This document shows positions 1 through 13,472 of a stretch of DNA of 64,000 nt, in pieces. Both the position numbers and the translations under genes were made by a program. Each line of letters starts with the position of its first letter. The stretch's first letter is position 1. The DNA lies in NCBI RefSeq assembly GCF_028858725.1, contig NC_084763.1, positions 7,254,001 through 7,318,000 on the forward strand, read 5' to 3'. This DNA comes from Colius striatus (taxonomy: Eukaryota > Chordata > Aves > Coliiformes > Coliidae). The notes below the pieces were generated by a model that ran no database searches, was not told where the DNA came from, and saw only the letters and a program-made list of their open reading frames with translations.

Positions 1-2949
1 AATTCTGGGTAAAGTACCGGTTTGCTGTGGAAAGTACAATATTGGATCAACCAAACAGCTGACTAATCTGGATCCCTGCCATACTAGACACTGCAAAAAA
101 AGCAGCTTATTTCTTCTCTTTCTCCCCAGAGTCTTGTGTTGCAATCCCTTCTCTTTCACTTCCAGATCTGCAGCACAAGCAGTTATTTCTGTATAAGGTC
201 AATTCTGCATCAAGTCAAGAAGATACATCCAGAGCTGCTCCCTCATGTTATTTGACCTATCCTCCCTTCTCTCCTAAGAAGAAAGCAAAAAATATCTGAC
301 AGGCAAGTTCACAAACTTCACTCCCTACCATTTTCTACTATGATTCAAACAAACTGGTGCAAATTGATGCCATTACTGGCCCATAGGAGTTTATCTAGGA
401 ATTGAACTAAGTGCTTATTTTCTTCATAGCTTAGAAAAATCTGTACTATTGAAGTGACTTGCCACCTTAAAGATGTTTCATCTATTTGAAAAACTTGGGT
501 TCCCTCCCCCCGCCATTGTTGAATTTCTCTTAAATAAGATGCAGGTCAAGAGAAGCTCTAGTAATTAAGTAACATTTGAAGTCACTCTGGTTGCTAATAA
601 TGAGAGTACATTCAGTCTCTTAAAGAATGCTCCAGTTCTTAGATCATAAGAAAATCCTTTGAGCAAACCAACCGTTTCCTCTCATATAAAACCATATCTA
701 CCTGATATGACCTGGTATGATCTACCTATCATATCTTATAAAATCTCTACATGATTTATAAATAAGGCTTGGTTTTGCTGTTTTAAAGAATTTAAACTTA
801 TCACAAGTAATAAAGCATTTACTCACTTAACATACTAAAGAGCCCATTTCTTTTCTTCCCTCATGCTCAAGCCAGTACTTCAAGATCTAGGAAGCACATT
901 TATTATCCAGCATTCTCGATATGTGATGTGATGTGATAAGGAGGGCAAGACAGAGCAGTAGACTTGCCAAGTTACTATTTCCTTTATCACCTCTCCCTGA
1001 CAAATTCAGACACTCCAAGCCTTGTTGCACAAAGAGAAAAGACTCAGAAGTCTACTCTTACACACGAGCAGAATGAGAACGATAAGAATACGATAAGAAT
1101 ACCCTTGTCCACAATTCCACCTTTAAATATGTAGAAAGGTATTTGTACCTTCACATCTTTCAGACTTTACCATTCTCTCTTGAACTACTCTGCAGTACAG
1201 TCTAATGCCAGGCTACTTTAAAAGAGATGAATTTGAAGCACATGTCCTCTTCCCAGCAAAAAGGCTATTGCCTGCTCACTAATTTCTTAGAAGCACTGTG
1301 GAAGTCAGAAGTTAAACTTTTTTTTTTAATCAGGATGAACCTGATAGACAAGTTTTGTATCACAACACTCAACAGAACGACAATGTTCATTACACAGTTA
1401 CAGACTCACACTGGAGTATCACCTACTACTAGAAAATACTTCAATTGCTATTCAGCAAAGAACCCATATTCAGCAAAGTGGCAAATCACATGAATAGTCA
1501 GTCAAAGTGATCCAGGCTCATTTAGCACTACACATTAAGTTACTCCTTTTGATTATACTGGGAATGTATCACTATGAACTGACTACACTTAGGTATGCAA
1601 ATAAAAAGCCACATAACCTTCTGCTGCAACAGGAACAAACTACTTGTTAAATACTTCTTTCCTCTTCATTACATGAAAAGTGACATTGAGATTTTAAATT
1701 AAGCCTCTGTTTTAGACTTAGTTTGAAGTTCTGTAAGACTTGATTGTTTATCAGGACGCTACCATCAAAGTTCAAGATCATACTACTCCATTTCAACCAC
1801 TGGCATCAGACTAGACTATTTAACAATTTCTTTCAAGTCAATCAAGAACCATCTCGGTAAAGAGATTTTGCCCTCAGACAGCTGCTCAGTCCACTTTGGA
1901 CTTTGAACAACCCAGGGCTTCAATTTTTGTTGATAAAAATGCAAGCAGCTCTTTGATTAGACACTGAGCAATATGACAGCTTTTCAAAGCACAACTGAGA
2001 AAGATGTGTGGCTGCTGCTCCTTGCAATCCCATTCTCCTTTCCTTACCAGCATTACCAAGATTTGACAGAAAGAAAGAAATCATGAACTACCTACCAGCA
2101 CATAGCAAAAAAAAAAAGGAAAATAGCAAGTTCAACTTTCTGGTCAAACAACAGAGTCAGACATCAGCTCTCAGTATAATTATTAGGATAAAGTAGTATT
2201 CATGCTTCTGAGGTCCAGACAACATATCCTCTTTGTTCTGTTGATGTTTAGAGAGCAAGGAAAAAAACTCCCAGTTCCACAGCACTATCATGTATATGAG
2301 AGAGAAAAATGGGCAAGAAAGACCAAAGAAAGTCCTATGAAGCTTCAAAAAGTCTGCACAACAGCTGACTTCCAACACAGCACAACAGACACCAGTTTTA
2401 ACAATTTAACTGACAGTTTTATTACAAGTTCCCTAGCTTTTGTGGGCAGAAGCATCACCGAAAATTCACTTTTAGATCCAAGACCCTCATTAGAATGAAG
2501 TATATTTTTAGCAACAGAAGTCTTGAAATAATCTGTTAGCAGTTTAACAGATAATCTATTACACAACATGTTAAGTATATGGGTGGACTAGTGACCCTTA
2601 TTTATTACAGTGCGTAAGACACTGCTCCCAAGAACTTGTTCTAAGTTGAAGCATTTCCACTTCAAAATCAGTGCTTTATATAGTAAGTTCAAGAGACTCA
2701 GAAACTAGACAGGGGGTCTGTTTCAGAGCTGCATTGAAGTGTAGGAACATGCACAGAGGAAGGCCTAAGACACCAAGACACAATGTTTAAAATCCATCTC
2801 CAGTGCCGATGCACTCAGTTCAGAGACTGAGCAGCAGGAGCCTTTAGTTCAATTTTCATCTATCAATACAGGAACTGAGCGGTTTAAATCCAATAACAGA
2901 AGTAGAAACGTCACACAAAAAAACCACAAACAAACTTTAGACTACTTAC
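1..2949 (-). other. DNAJC13: DNAJC13 intron 2 (part)
   Basis: This stretch follows the splice donor of the first coding exon of DNAJC13 and so belongs to intron 2, which runs off the left edge. I looked on the minus strand for the next exon, which in the known protein continues with a lysine-rich segment after the WRGK residues, and did not find it. Open frames here are short and overlap one another on both strands, as expected by chance in AT-rich DNA. I saw no CR1 fragment. Confidence 0.7.
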
Positions 2950-3030
2950 TTTCCCCTCCATGAATGTTTTGTTGTATAGAAACAAGCGAGATCTCTGTTT
3001 TCTCTAATTATATTCATTCTGTGCCAAGAT
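2950..3030 (-). CDS. DNAJC13: DNAJC13 first coding exon (exon 2)
   Basis: DNAJC13 (RME-8) is a large J-domain protein of early endosomes that works with Hsc70, the WASH complex and SNX1 in endosomal sorting. Read on the minus strand, an acceptor (TTTTGTTTTCAG, with its AG at 3032-3031) is followed by 13 bases of 5' UTR and an ATG at 3017-3015. The 22 complete codons read [20 protein letters not shown] then RG, and the exon ends in AA before a strong GTAAGT donor at 2949. This agrees with the N-terminus of vertebrate DNAJC13 as I know it, with Arg for Lys at residue 8. The exon carries only about 1% of a protein of over 2,200 residues; the rest, including the J domain, lies to the left of the window. 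The neighbouring ACP3 gene upstream on the same strand supports the call. Confidence 0.93.
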
Positions 3031-6000
3031 CTGAAAACAAAAGAGACATCCTATTAGCACTCATGATTTGTCTTTAAAACCAAAGTTCACTAATCATCAA
3101 TATGCTTCAATATAAAAAGACTTTTTTTTTAAACACTCAAGTCACAGCTTTGTCATCTCCACACACACACACACAAAATAGTAATACTTTCATTTATCAA
3201 ACAATTCATGGCCTAAGTTGCACATGGAGTTGAACATGAGGTATTAGTTTCCCCACTGATTTTGTTATACCAGTTACTCTTTAACAGTACCAATGTACAG
3301 GAATTTATGCCCTATTTGCCACACTTCTTTTGCTGTAACTTTGTATAGTCAGATTCAATTATCTTCTGTCATCAGCAGAGTGCTTAACTCCTGAAAATTT
3401 TATACCAGCAAAACGATTTAAGTACTCTACATCCATAGCTCCAGCTCAACCAGATTCCTACTGCCATTCAAAACAGCAAGGAGAACTGTGGATAGATAGA
3501 ACAGCTTATTTTGCAGTCTGAGATGGAATCTGAAGTTGAGAAACTTACTTATTAGCCAAGCATTGTGATTAAAGAGCTGACTAAGTACCCTTTCTGTGCT
3601 GTAAAAGTTTAAGCAATCCCACCACTAATATCCTGATATGCTTACTTCACACACAAATATCTATTCCCTAACACAACATGTAGGAATTTGGTGACTTTTG
3701 CCCACAGCTGCTTGACTGGATCATTGCTTTAGGAGCTGCTAAGTTCTAAGGAATGCTTCTGAACACTAAACACTATCTTCCATAACTGAAACTGATGCAT
3801 GTGGTGTACTTGGGAACTTGACAAGCCGTCCACTTTACTTCACTTTGGTGTCATTACATATACAAGGCACTTAAGCAGATATCCTAATTCAGTTGCAAGA
3901 GTGAAGTTGTCACTCAGTTTACTGCTACAGCACTAGTTTTATTTTCAAATGTGTTAAAACAGGCTTCTCTGCTTTTGGTTACAGACTGGTACTACTTTCA
4001 GTTTCACACTATTAATGCAGTGGCATTCCCAGAGCACTACACACTTTAGCTAGTCTGCAAGAATTCATACTCATGACTTGTTTGAAGCAATGCAGAAGTA
4101 AATCAGTCCCAGCCAGGACCTCACTGAAAAGTAGACTACAATCTCAGTTATCTTTTTACCTTCACCCAATTCTACTTGATTTAGCAAAGGACGATTTCTC
4201 ATTTTGAGAAGATGACCTGTAACATCAGCTCACTGCTAATTTCTGCCTTCTACAACTTCAGGCTATTTCCTTTCTGAGCAAAGGCTGTAGCAATTATGTA
4301 GTCACGAACAAGAAAAGACTGGATAGCCTGAGTCAAATGAATTTGAGAATTTGTTCCCTCAGGTGAAGGAGCAGCACAATCATCACTACCTACTGAAGAA
4401 GCCTTGTGCTACGGCCTCTGGAAAAAAAAGAGAACAGTTGTATTTACATACTTCAATGATTTAAACTTCGAGTCAAAATGTCAACGTTAATATCCCATCA
4501 ACTTGGGGCAAGTTTCATTCTCCAAAACCAGTTTTTGGAAACAAAACTTTCATGTGGGTAAGATATTCGACAGCATTATTTCCAAAGTTTCCCATTTTGC
4601 CCAGTTCAAGAACTATGTTGTATTATTAGTGCCACGGATAAGCATCAAAAGAGTACACTATCCAAACTACACAGTTGTTACCATATAGTAGAACACTTTA
4701 GATCTGATAACCTTGTCTGAAAGTTATCTTTCAGAGCAAAGTGCCAGATAATCTCCACACCTCCCTTTTTAATCCATTTTCTTGACATTGACTAATGAAT
4801 TAGTTAAAATAAAAGGCTTATACAAGACTAGCTCCACTAAGTATGGGATTATAAAATCTATTTATCTGTAATTCCACTTTTGTCAACACAAGACGCTTCT
4901 AACCAGCTCTACTAAGTCTCTCAGATCTGAACATGACCTGCTCTACACTTAAAGCGAGATGTTCTCACACTTGCAAACATCTAGTCTTAGTAATATTGAA
5001 CTTGGAAACATTCATTTATGAACTAACAGTAGCTTTCATTAATGTAATAACAGCTTCTAACATGATTTGGGATATTGATGCATAAAGTACCGAACATGCA
5101 GCAGAAGTGACAAATTCACTACACTGCTTTTTGGTTTAGATTAAAACTATTAAAACCCTTAAGCTTTGATGCTTTGCTCACTGTGCTTCTAGACAGTGAT
5201 TTTAACCACCTCTCGCACTGAGAAGACCAGCATAGAGGCAACGTATGCCAAAATGTAGTAATTAATTATTGTACACATTTTCCTGCAGAACACAAGGCTA
5301 ACAATAGCCTAGTGTTCTGAGCAGCTATGTTGAAGTCCAGCAATCATTTTTCAGTTATCTTTGGTTCCACACTGAGAGCAAGATGATAGCAAAAAAAGCC
5401 ATGCCAAAGACAATGACACTTTAGAGGAAACCAAGAGGTTATATTCTGGCAGAATCAGCACAGGAAGTGATGCCACACTACCCACAGTGTAATACATTGG
5501 GATTTTAGTACTTAAGATCATATAACAATTGACTTTGCAGAACAAGTTTGGTTTTACTATTAATCAAGTTCAGCCATGCTGCCAGTATAGACCATATCGG
5601 CCTGCATAGTCATATCATGTTAATTTCCAAAACTACAAGAACATTCTTGTCACTTTCACCTCTTCTTCCTTTATTCAAGATGACTGTAAAATGTTGACTG
5701 AATGGACATAAAAATGGACTTAAATTATATCTTTCACTCAAAGACATCTGGGACAATAAGGCTGCAATTTTAATGATCACCTTAGTGTCCTCAGGTACCT
5801 GGTCATAGAAAAATCAGAACTTCAAAGGTTATTTGAACATATTACAGCACAGCCATTAGCTCATAGCTAGTACTTATGGCTATCAAAGGTTTGATAGTAA
5901 AGAAACACTTAGTTCATTATTTTTTCTATTTTTACTGGAGCAGAGGCATCAAGTACTTTGAAAGTAACAGGTTATAAACATGTTTCAACTGATTGACAGA

Positions 6001-9000
6001 GAGAACACTGAATGCAAAGTACAGCCAAATAATCTGAAGTTCCTGCAGGCAAAATATTGTCCATGACTTGCACCTTCTTTTGAGAGTTTAACTAAAGCAC
6101 TCCTCTGTCAACTAGATATTTTAATTAGCTTCTTCACAAGACAGAAGTTCAGCAATGCTTTCCTATTTGGTTCTTGCAGTACTGTAAATAACAGTGAAAC
6201 AGGTTTTGATGGAAAGAGTGGAAACCACATGTTCGTGCACTCCAGGTACCAGAAATAGCAACTCCTAAAATTAAGGGGCCTGAAGTGCTTGCTGCCAGGG
6301 CTCCCCTAGCCTCAGAGTTTAAGCTGCATGAATAGGTGTATTACACAAGCTGTGTTCAACTTGCATATGCTTTCCACTTTTCCAGGATTTCACATTCTTT
6401 AGACAAAATTGCCATCTGGGAAAACAGAATCTATTTCAGGAAACAAGAGAAAAGTCAGACTCAAACTAACACTTGTAAAGATAAAACCAAAGCTGTGACC
6501 TTGCAGGCATCAAAGTTATAAGCATAACTGTAATTACACGTGTCCCTCAGTTTAAATAAAGTCAGAAGTTTGGACGTGGTCTAAAGTTCAGTACAGAATT
6601 CAGACTGACTTCCTTCCTAAACATATTGTTCCTCTACTATCACAAAGCCTTCATATCTTTCTTAAGTGAAGATTCAACCTATGCTAAGGTAGCACTCGAG
6701 AGCCCCAGACAGGATTATTGTTCTGTTCCACTGGGGAAAAAGGGAAGAGAAATGCTAATAAGAAACTGAGATTTCTTTAGGAGAAGATGAAGAGAAGTGC
6801 TGGTAAAGCAAGATTTCTTTCTAAAGACTTCTCTGGGAGAGGGAAGGCATACCAAGAGGATAAAAAGAGAGACTAATGAAAAGAAATGAGAGCAAAGCAC
6901 TGAAAAAACTCCAAGGTTCCCTTAATCTGTGGTTCCACATACCTATCTTTTATCTTCAAGGCCTGAAGCCTGATTTCCAGTCATCTATTCAAATGTAGCT
7001 TTAAGGGCATTATTTAAATAAATGAGTTTTTCTGCACTGAAATGTTTTAAGACAGCTAGGTTTCATCTGCATCTTTCACTGCTGGGTGTTCTAACTGGCA
7101 GTTTTGCTTTCAGACAGAGTCTTTAACAGACACTAAACCTTTTTCTCTTCCCCAACCAGAACTCTGCTCTTAAAAGTACTACTACAACCCAATTAACTGT
7201 GGAAATAGATTTCTTAATCTGTTGTGCAGTCCTTTGTGTAAGGAGAGAAAGAGACAAGACCAACCAGATCCTTAAAATAAGGATCAGTATAACTTGCCTC
7301 CGTGACAGCAGCCTTGCCACATGACTATAGTCTAGGATGCAAGGAGGTTGACAATTTCAACCTTGCTACTACCAGAAATGACAGTGACTTTAGTGTCTAT
7401 CCTCCAGATGACTGCTTCCTTTCCCTCACTGAGGACAAAAGCTGAGGATATCCAGCATCTTCCACACTGTTTCTTTTTTTCCTTTTCCATCTACATTTAC
7501 ATTCTGATGTATCAATGAAGCCATCTGATTCACCAGCTAGACAGACATCAGAATAAAAAGGTTTACTCAGTAATGAGGGGGGAAAAAGTGCTTTTTTCAG
7601 TTATAGTTTAGCCACCTTGTGATATTTCTTCAGAATATTGTTCCATGTCAAGTTTTCATTGAGGTAGGATAATTGTTAACGGTTTTTTTGGCATGAGAAT
7701 AGTTTTACAGAAGCAAAATAAGAGGTTAAACAGTTGAAGGTTAACACTTTAAGATGTGGTTGAATGCCAGCTTAAAAATTATTTTATTAAGTCAGTAAGT
7801 GAAACACAGAGCTTCAAACACAAGTTAAAAGAAAAGTCATTTGCTCAGTATGAAAGAAGATCTGGTCCTTAAGACCAATTCCTGGCATATCATGCAAAAT
7901 CTGGAAATAGACAGTGATTTAGTCCCTCGGGAAAAACACGTTTGGAAACTATGAAAAATACCACAGAACACTCAGAGAAGCAAGTAACACATATGAAATG
8001 AATCTTTGAACAAACTTATTCCAGCAAGGCGAAGCTACAAAGTGAAGTTCCTGGAAAGTCTATGCTACACAGTGTCTGCAGTGGAAAAGAGCTGCCAGTT
8101 ATAACAGAAAGGAGGCAGTGATTTCTGGTTAAGTGTTCTAGCACTGGGCTGTCTACAGCAGGTAAGAATTAGACCAAGATGCATATCTATAAACTGAAGC
8201 AAGCTAGAGTAATACATAGTTTTTACGTTGATAATACTGACCCTGTTATTTTGAATTAAGCCATGGTACACTGTCTGAATACCATCTTTCTAACTCAATC
8301 AAATGATGAAACTCCAACAGTAGCCTATGTAGACCATGTTCTTATCACCAAGAAGAAAATACTTCAAGGAGCTTAAGTTCTAAAAGAAGGGCTATTTTCT
8401 GAAAGACACTATTTAATCAGTGCTAAGTAATAGCAAACAAAGCAGCTATCTACTCAATTTCATCTTCTCAGTCTCACTGCTGTAGATCTTACTCGTGAAA
8501 GTGCATAAAAGAGGAAAATGCATTTCAGATTACATTAGCTTCAAAAGCAGCCACGGAGCAGAGAATAAATGCATTAATAGTAAGACTCCAAATAAACTTC
8601 TATGCCTGTGTTTCCCCCCAAGCAGCATACTCAAATGCTTCCTCAGCTTGAGAGCACTACACTGAAAATAGAAACAAATACTCCCCTCCCAAACTGAAGC
8701 ACCATGACAACATTTTTACAGCCCGGAGCTTGTCCCTCAGTAGAGACACAGCTATCAAGGTGCAAGCTCCACATCACCTGACAGCAAAAGTCTGTCCCAA
8801 AGACTGCTGGCAGCTCACTGCAGACAGAAAACCATTCAGTGTGTCTACTTGTTTTGACTTTCAGAAAGCAAGTGAATAACACCCATGGAAGCAATTCAAA
8901 CTCTTGGAAAAATAAGCATGTTAAGGGTAGATTTTTTAAAGATATATTTCATTCTGCTCATACTCTTCAGCCATACTATTAGCACTCAGAACAAAATCCT

Positions 9001-9593
9001 ATCTGTGAAAGCAAGTCTACTCATCTCTCCCACACATAAACTGTTTCCCAAAGCATCTCATCATGGGTATATTTTGATCCGGGGCCAGGAGAAAAATAGC
9101 GTGTCTCTCCTTAATGGACATTTATCTAGGAAAGAAGACAAATTCTGCCTTGCGGCTACAAAAGCTGCATCAGGTGCTACACACCTTCAGTGAAGCATCA
9201 GGCAGGCTGAGGTGAGAGAAAAGCCCAGCTTCTCTTCAGCTGGGAGGTATAGGCAGAGAAGGGCAGGAGAGGAGTGTGTAACACCAGAACAGGTACCGCA
9301 GCTGAGGACCAGGGCCTCATGGGCCGGCTGCTCGGCGCCTCAGGCCGCGGCTGCCCCCGCCGCCCGCCCCTCAGCCCGCCGCGGCCGGGGCAAGGCGGGC
9401 GGGGACTTTGCCGGCGGAAGCATCTGCCCGGTGGCGGCAGAGAGCGCTGCCTCCAGCCCTGCCCCCGCTCCCCAGCGAGCCCCACGGCCGGGCGCGCCCC
9501 CACACACACGGTGCCAAACGGCCCCGCTCAGGGATGGGGAAGGAGGCGGGGACCGCCTCCGCCTCCTCATCTGCCCCCGCCGCTGGGATTTAC
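3031..9593 (-). other. DNAJC13: DNAJC13 intron 1
   Basis: This is the interval between the proposed non-coding first exon in the CpG island and the first coding exon. It contains a short CA repeat near 3160-3174, poly-T tracts and scattered short open frames on both strands, none of which resembles a known protein or is flanked by convincing splice sites. No CR1 copy was recognised here, unlike the DNA to the right of 11 kb. Confidence 0.6.
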
Positions 9594-9790
9594 CTGGCCG
9601 GGGAGCCTGCGCTGCCCGAACCTGTCCCACACCAGCACCGCGCTTCTCGCCGCTGCCAGCGATAAGGGTGAAGGGCTACTGAGCGGAGCCCTCCCCCCTC
9701 ACCTTCCACCTGGCCAGGCGGCAGCCGCTACACCGCTCCAGCTCCCTCAGCGTCTGGCGCTGGAGGCCGCCATCTTAGCTCCGGCAGCAA
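9594..9790 (-). other. DNAJC13: DNAJC13 non-coding exon 1 (approximate)
   Basis: Inferred 5' UTR exon. On the minus strand, starting near the YY1-type element, there are two good splice donors: GAAG|GTGAGG ending the exon at 9703 and CCAG|GTAAAT ending it at 9594. Either could join the acceptor at 3031. The start position is not visible directly and is placed from the YY1 element. The ATG inside that element opens an eight-codon frame (MAASSARR, then TGA) wholly within the exon, which would be an upstream ORF if transcription starts 5' of it. Confidence 0.5.
9766..9776 (-). promoter_or_regulatory. YY1-type element near transcription start
   Basis: Minus-strand AAGATGGCGGC, the core of the YY1 motif found just inside the transcribed region of many CpG-island genes. 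Its orientation agrees with transcription toward DNAJC13. Confidence 0.6.
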
Positions 9791-9956
9791 GACCGCCCTC
9801 TCGGCGCAGTCGCCGTCAAGCCCGGGGCCGTCACGGGATGCGGTCAGCTGATATCCTCCCTTCTCTCTCCCTCCCCGCCTCCCGTCACCGCGGAGCCGCC
9901 TCATTCACCCGTCCTGCTGCCGGGAACCGGACACGGGGCGAGGGGAAACACACCTC

Positions 9957-9967
9957 TGCGCATGCAC
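9957..9967. promoter_or_regulatory. NRF1-like site
   Basis: TGCGCATGCAC differs by one base from the NRF1 palindrome TGCGCATGCGC. It lies about 180 bases upstream of the proposed DNAJC13 start, inside the CpG island. Confidence 0.5.
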
Positions 9968-11353
9968 AGAGCCGCAGAGTACAAAGTTCCCCGAGTTCGC
10001 CATCACCTCAGGCGCTGGGCGGGAGGAGGAGTGGGGCGAGCCGGGTGTGGGAGCGGCGGGAGGAGAAGCTGAGGGCAGAGTTTCGGGTTGTGGCGGGACA
10101 GTGAGTGGTTTTGTTGTTTTACGGGGTTTCTTTTTACTTTCCGTTGTATTTTAACGAGTTTACTCGGTTGGTTTAGGCTACATCAACTAGTTTGGGCTAG
10201 TTGGTAGTTTTCAAAGTGTCCAGCTCCTGGAGTCTAGTGATTATTGAGCTGTGGAGGAATGGACAGCTGCAGCACTGTCGGCTTTCTGTGCCTTTGACAT
10301 CTCCGTACTACATTTTTGAGGCTTGGTACTGGTTTTGTGCTCATCACAGAAGTATGTGGCAAACGAGAGGTCCGTTAATTAAATACAACCTGTTACCACC
10401 TCAACAGGTAATAAGTCTGTTTGACAGTGTACGTCATCAAGCCATGAAAGGCCCGTTGAACAATCTAAAAACCAAAGTACGATTTTTAATTGTGCATGTT
10501 AATTGTGCAATTGTAAAAGGAATGTTAAATCCCATATTAAAGTTTCTGAATCGCTGGTTTATGTGGTTGGCTCACCACTGTCCAAAGCTGTTAACAGCAC
10601 TTGCCTGTCAACTTCCCATAGTCTGTACCAGACATAGATTTTCCCAAGGATGTTGTACACTGCTGCAGCATTCTAACAGCTTGCCTTAAAATGTATAAAG
10701 ACTGATGTAAGTATTCTGAAATATGACTCACATTAGAACACAAGAGCTTACTCTTATCTTTCTTTCAAAACAGTGTTCTGCAACTGGAGAGAAATGAGGA
10801 TAAAAAATATGATTGGAACTGATTATATTGGAGTAAAAAGAAAAATGAGTAAAATCACAGGTGATATATTGCTGGTTTTTTAATATCCTTTTCATTGTCA
10901 TGTAAACTACACATACCTTTTACTTTACATATGATATTTAAATACCAATAAGTCATTCTTTTGGTGACTCTAGTCCTCTGAAACTGGGGCACCACTGTAA
11001 AATAGTGCTAATGGAAAAATAACATGACTCTGGGGAAGCTGATAAATTACTTTTGGCCACAGAACTTTGAGGGTGAAATGTTTTATTTACATACTAGGAA
11101 TTTGAGAGGGAGATGATATGAGTTTCTTTGCCTGAGTGCATGGAAGATATTTTGGAGCTACTTGATTAGTTGGCTTGGAGGATTTTTTTGTCTAGGGGAG
11201 TTATGCCATAGTAATTGTTAACATAGGTAGGTGAAAGCAAGTAAAGCAACGGCTTGTTAGGTGTTTACTACTTGAGATTAAAGGATAACATTTGTGTAAT
11301 TGAATTGATGTAACAAATTAGGAATCAGTATTTTCATAGCCAGATTTTAATCA

Positions 11354-11404
11354 GACTAGATGATCTCTAAAGGTCCCTTGCAGCTCTCATTATTCTATGA
11401 TTAT
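11354..11404 (+). mobile_element. CR1 LINE 3' fragment
   Basis: A short piece of the CR1 3' end in plus orientation: GACTAGATGATCTCTAAAGG followed by a diverged AGGTCCCTT block and an ATTCTATGATTA tail. Confidence 0.8.
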
Positions 11405-13472
11405 ATTTTAGTGTCTTTATCCAGCTCAAGCTAGTATGTGTTTACCTGTCTATTTTCCTTATACTCTGCCTCTGCTTTTGGACGTGCTTTTGTGTTAAGT
11501 AGTGATGTTAACTTTGGTTATAATGAAGAAGAATGAAAAAAGGAAAGGAGGATACAGATTAATAAAATATGAAAGTAGAATCATAATTTTGAAATTATTA
11601 TTCAGAGAAAAAAAAACAAGCAAGAAGAGTTTGTTTTAGCAGCTCAGATAGGAAGTTGTAGAAATGGCTTGTACAGCATGGCAAAATATCTTCCAGAAAC
11701 TAAAGTAGATCAGGGTTTCAGAACTGTTTAATTGCAAGGCGTGTGTGAAAGTATAATTGTAGACAACAGCATTCAAGTTTTGTAATTTGTTTTTCCTTGT
11801 AAGATAATACTGCTGGATATTTTTAGAGATAGGGCCTTGTTTTCCTGATAACCTAAAGGTTTGTGGAAATCATGGAAAATCGTGTTTTTAACACCATCTT
11901 CCCATTCTCATTATTAGACTAAAAGAACATGGGTTTTATGCCTTCTTGAAAGATAAAATATGAAGTTGTTTCAGTCCACTTTTGGAGAAAACAGCCCATC
12001 TTCATTGCTTCTAGATCTTTCATCTGAAGGACTACTGCAAATGCCAATCTGACCTTGTCAGTTTAAATACTGTCATTTGCAAAAGAGTTCAGGCCACCTG
12101 CAGTCTAGAGAGCAAGATCCAATTATTGAAATCCGGAAGGAATGAAGAGTTCTAGTCCACAACTAAATAATTCAAACTCCACTGGCTATTTCTGTGATCA
12201 GCATCTAATCTGAAAGACTGTGGCTTAGAATGGCCGAATTCTTCCAGCCCACCACAGTACAGATACAGTAGAGAGCCAGTGGTAGGATTCTGTGCAACAA
12301 GAGTAAACAGAGTGATTGTAGATACAACCTATAATAGGAGAGCAACTATTATTTTTTAAACAGATGTATCGTGGTTTATGACAGTAACAATGAACAAGTT
12401 TGTACCCAGCCTGCACACAGCAAGCAAAGGACAAATTAACTCCCTTTCCCAGTGTTGTCTGTAATGATGAGACAGAGCTTTGTGTCAGCTTTTCAGAGAG
12501 AGATTCCTCTACCCTTCCTTGTCTTACAAAAAGAGAAGTTCCTGGTAGAATGGGAAACAGACACTTCGTACTCACAACATATTTACAGTGTAGGAGAGTG
12601 TAGGACCATCTATTCTGAGACCTACTGTTCTTCTGCCATAAAGTGTTGGGGAACTATCCAGTCTTCTTGAAGATTGTATCTAGTGGTAAACCACATCTGA
12701 GTATAAATTTAGGATAGTTAAGAGGGAATATGCTTAATAATTGTAATTTTTTAGGTCACTAGATAACAATAATAATAATACCTTGATGCCTATTTATAGG
12801 ACTTCACTGATAGAGGAGAGAGGGAAGATTTTCAAAGGAACAAGGGGAAGGTGCAGAAACCAATACAGTAAGATGCCTTTGAAAACCTTGCTCATGAGTC
12901 TTGTCACTTTTACTTCTAATTTGTTGCAAATGCCAAAATACATGTTACAGAGAGAGACTTCTGGGAATCAGACTCACATTACTGAATCAGTCTTTGTTCT
13001 ACTCTTTGTTATCCCAAAGGTGCAGTAGGACTGTACTGACAATTTGCCAGCAGCTTAAAGCTCACATCAAATTTTTATGTATCTTGACATATTTTTTTCC
13101 AAAAATAAATGCAGATAATAGTGATAATTTATCTTCTCCATGAGATAAATTAAAAGGTGACTCCTGGATGCTCCCTAGTCATAATTATATATTTCCTGAT
13201 AGACTTGTTAAATAATAATTGTTTTCAGCTAATAACTGCAGCCTAAGCTAATTGGCTTCATGATACTGTTGCTGAATTGTGTTGAATTATTAATAAGAAG
13301 CATCTTTAATACTGATTCATGCTAAATTGTATTCATATTGATACCACTCCTTCTGGCTGCAATAAGCACTTCTGTTTGGATAATCCTTTCAGTTTGTCAT
13401 CAACATAGATGCGGTAAATACTGCTGTAGTAACTTTTGATCTCTTCCTCCACCCATAGCCCTGTATAATCTT

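Larger units (their letters stand above)
9290..10100. promoter_or_regulatory. DNAJC13: CpG island promoter of DNAJC13, possibly bidirectional
   Basis: About 800 bases are abruptly GC-rich and dense in CpG, between AT-rich flanks. The island includes GC-box-like runs (GGGCGGG near 10018), an NRF1-like site (TGCGCATGCAC, 9957-9967) and a YY1-type element read on the minus strand (AAGATGGCGGC, 9776-9766). YY1 elements of this orientation typically sit just downstream of the start of housekeeping genes, which places the DNAJC13 start near 9780-9800 with NRF1 upstream. The long open frames on both strands inside the island are explained by base composition and are not called as genes. Confidence 0.85.

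Noticed and set aside
9212-10104. Long open frames on both strands (up to 276 codons) in the CpG island
   Set aside because: They are rich in Pro, Ala, Arg and Gly, overlap in several frames and both strands, and match no known protein. GC-rich DNA has few stop codons, so these are expected by chance.
10201-10689. 163-codon plus-strand frame as a protein-coding gene
   Set aside because: No ATG near its start, no domain recognised, and one frame of this length is about what chance allows in 64 kb scanned in six frames.
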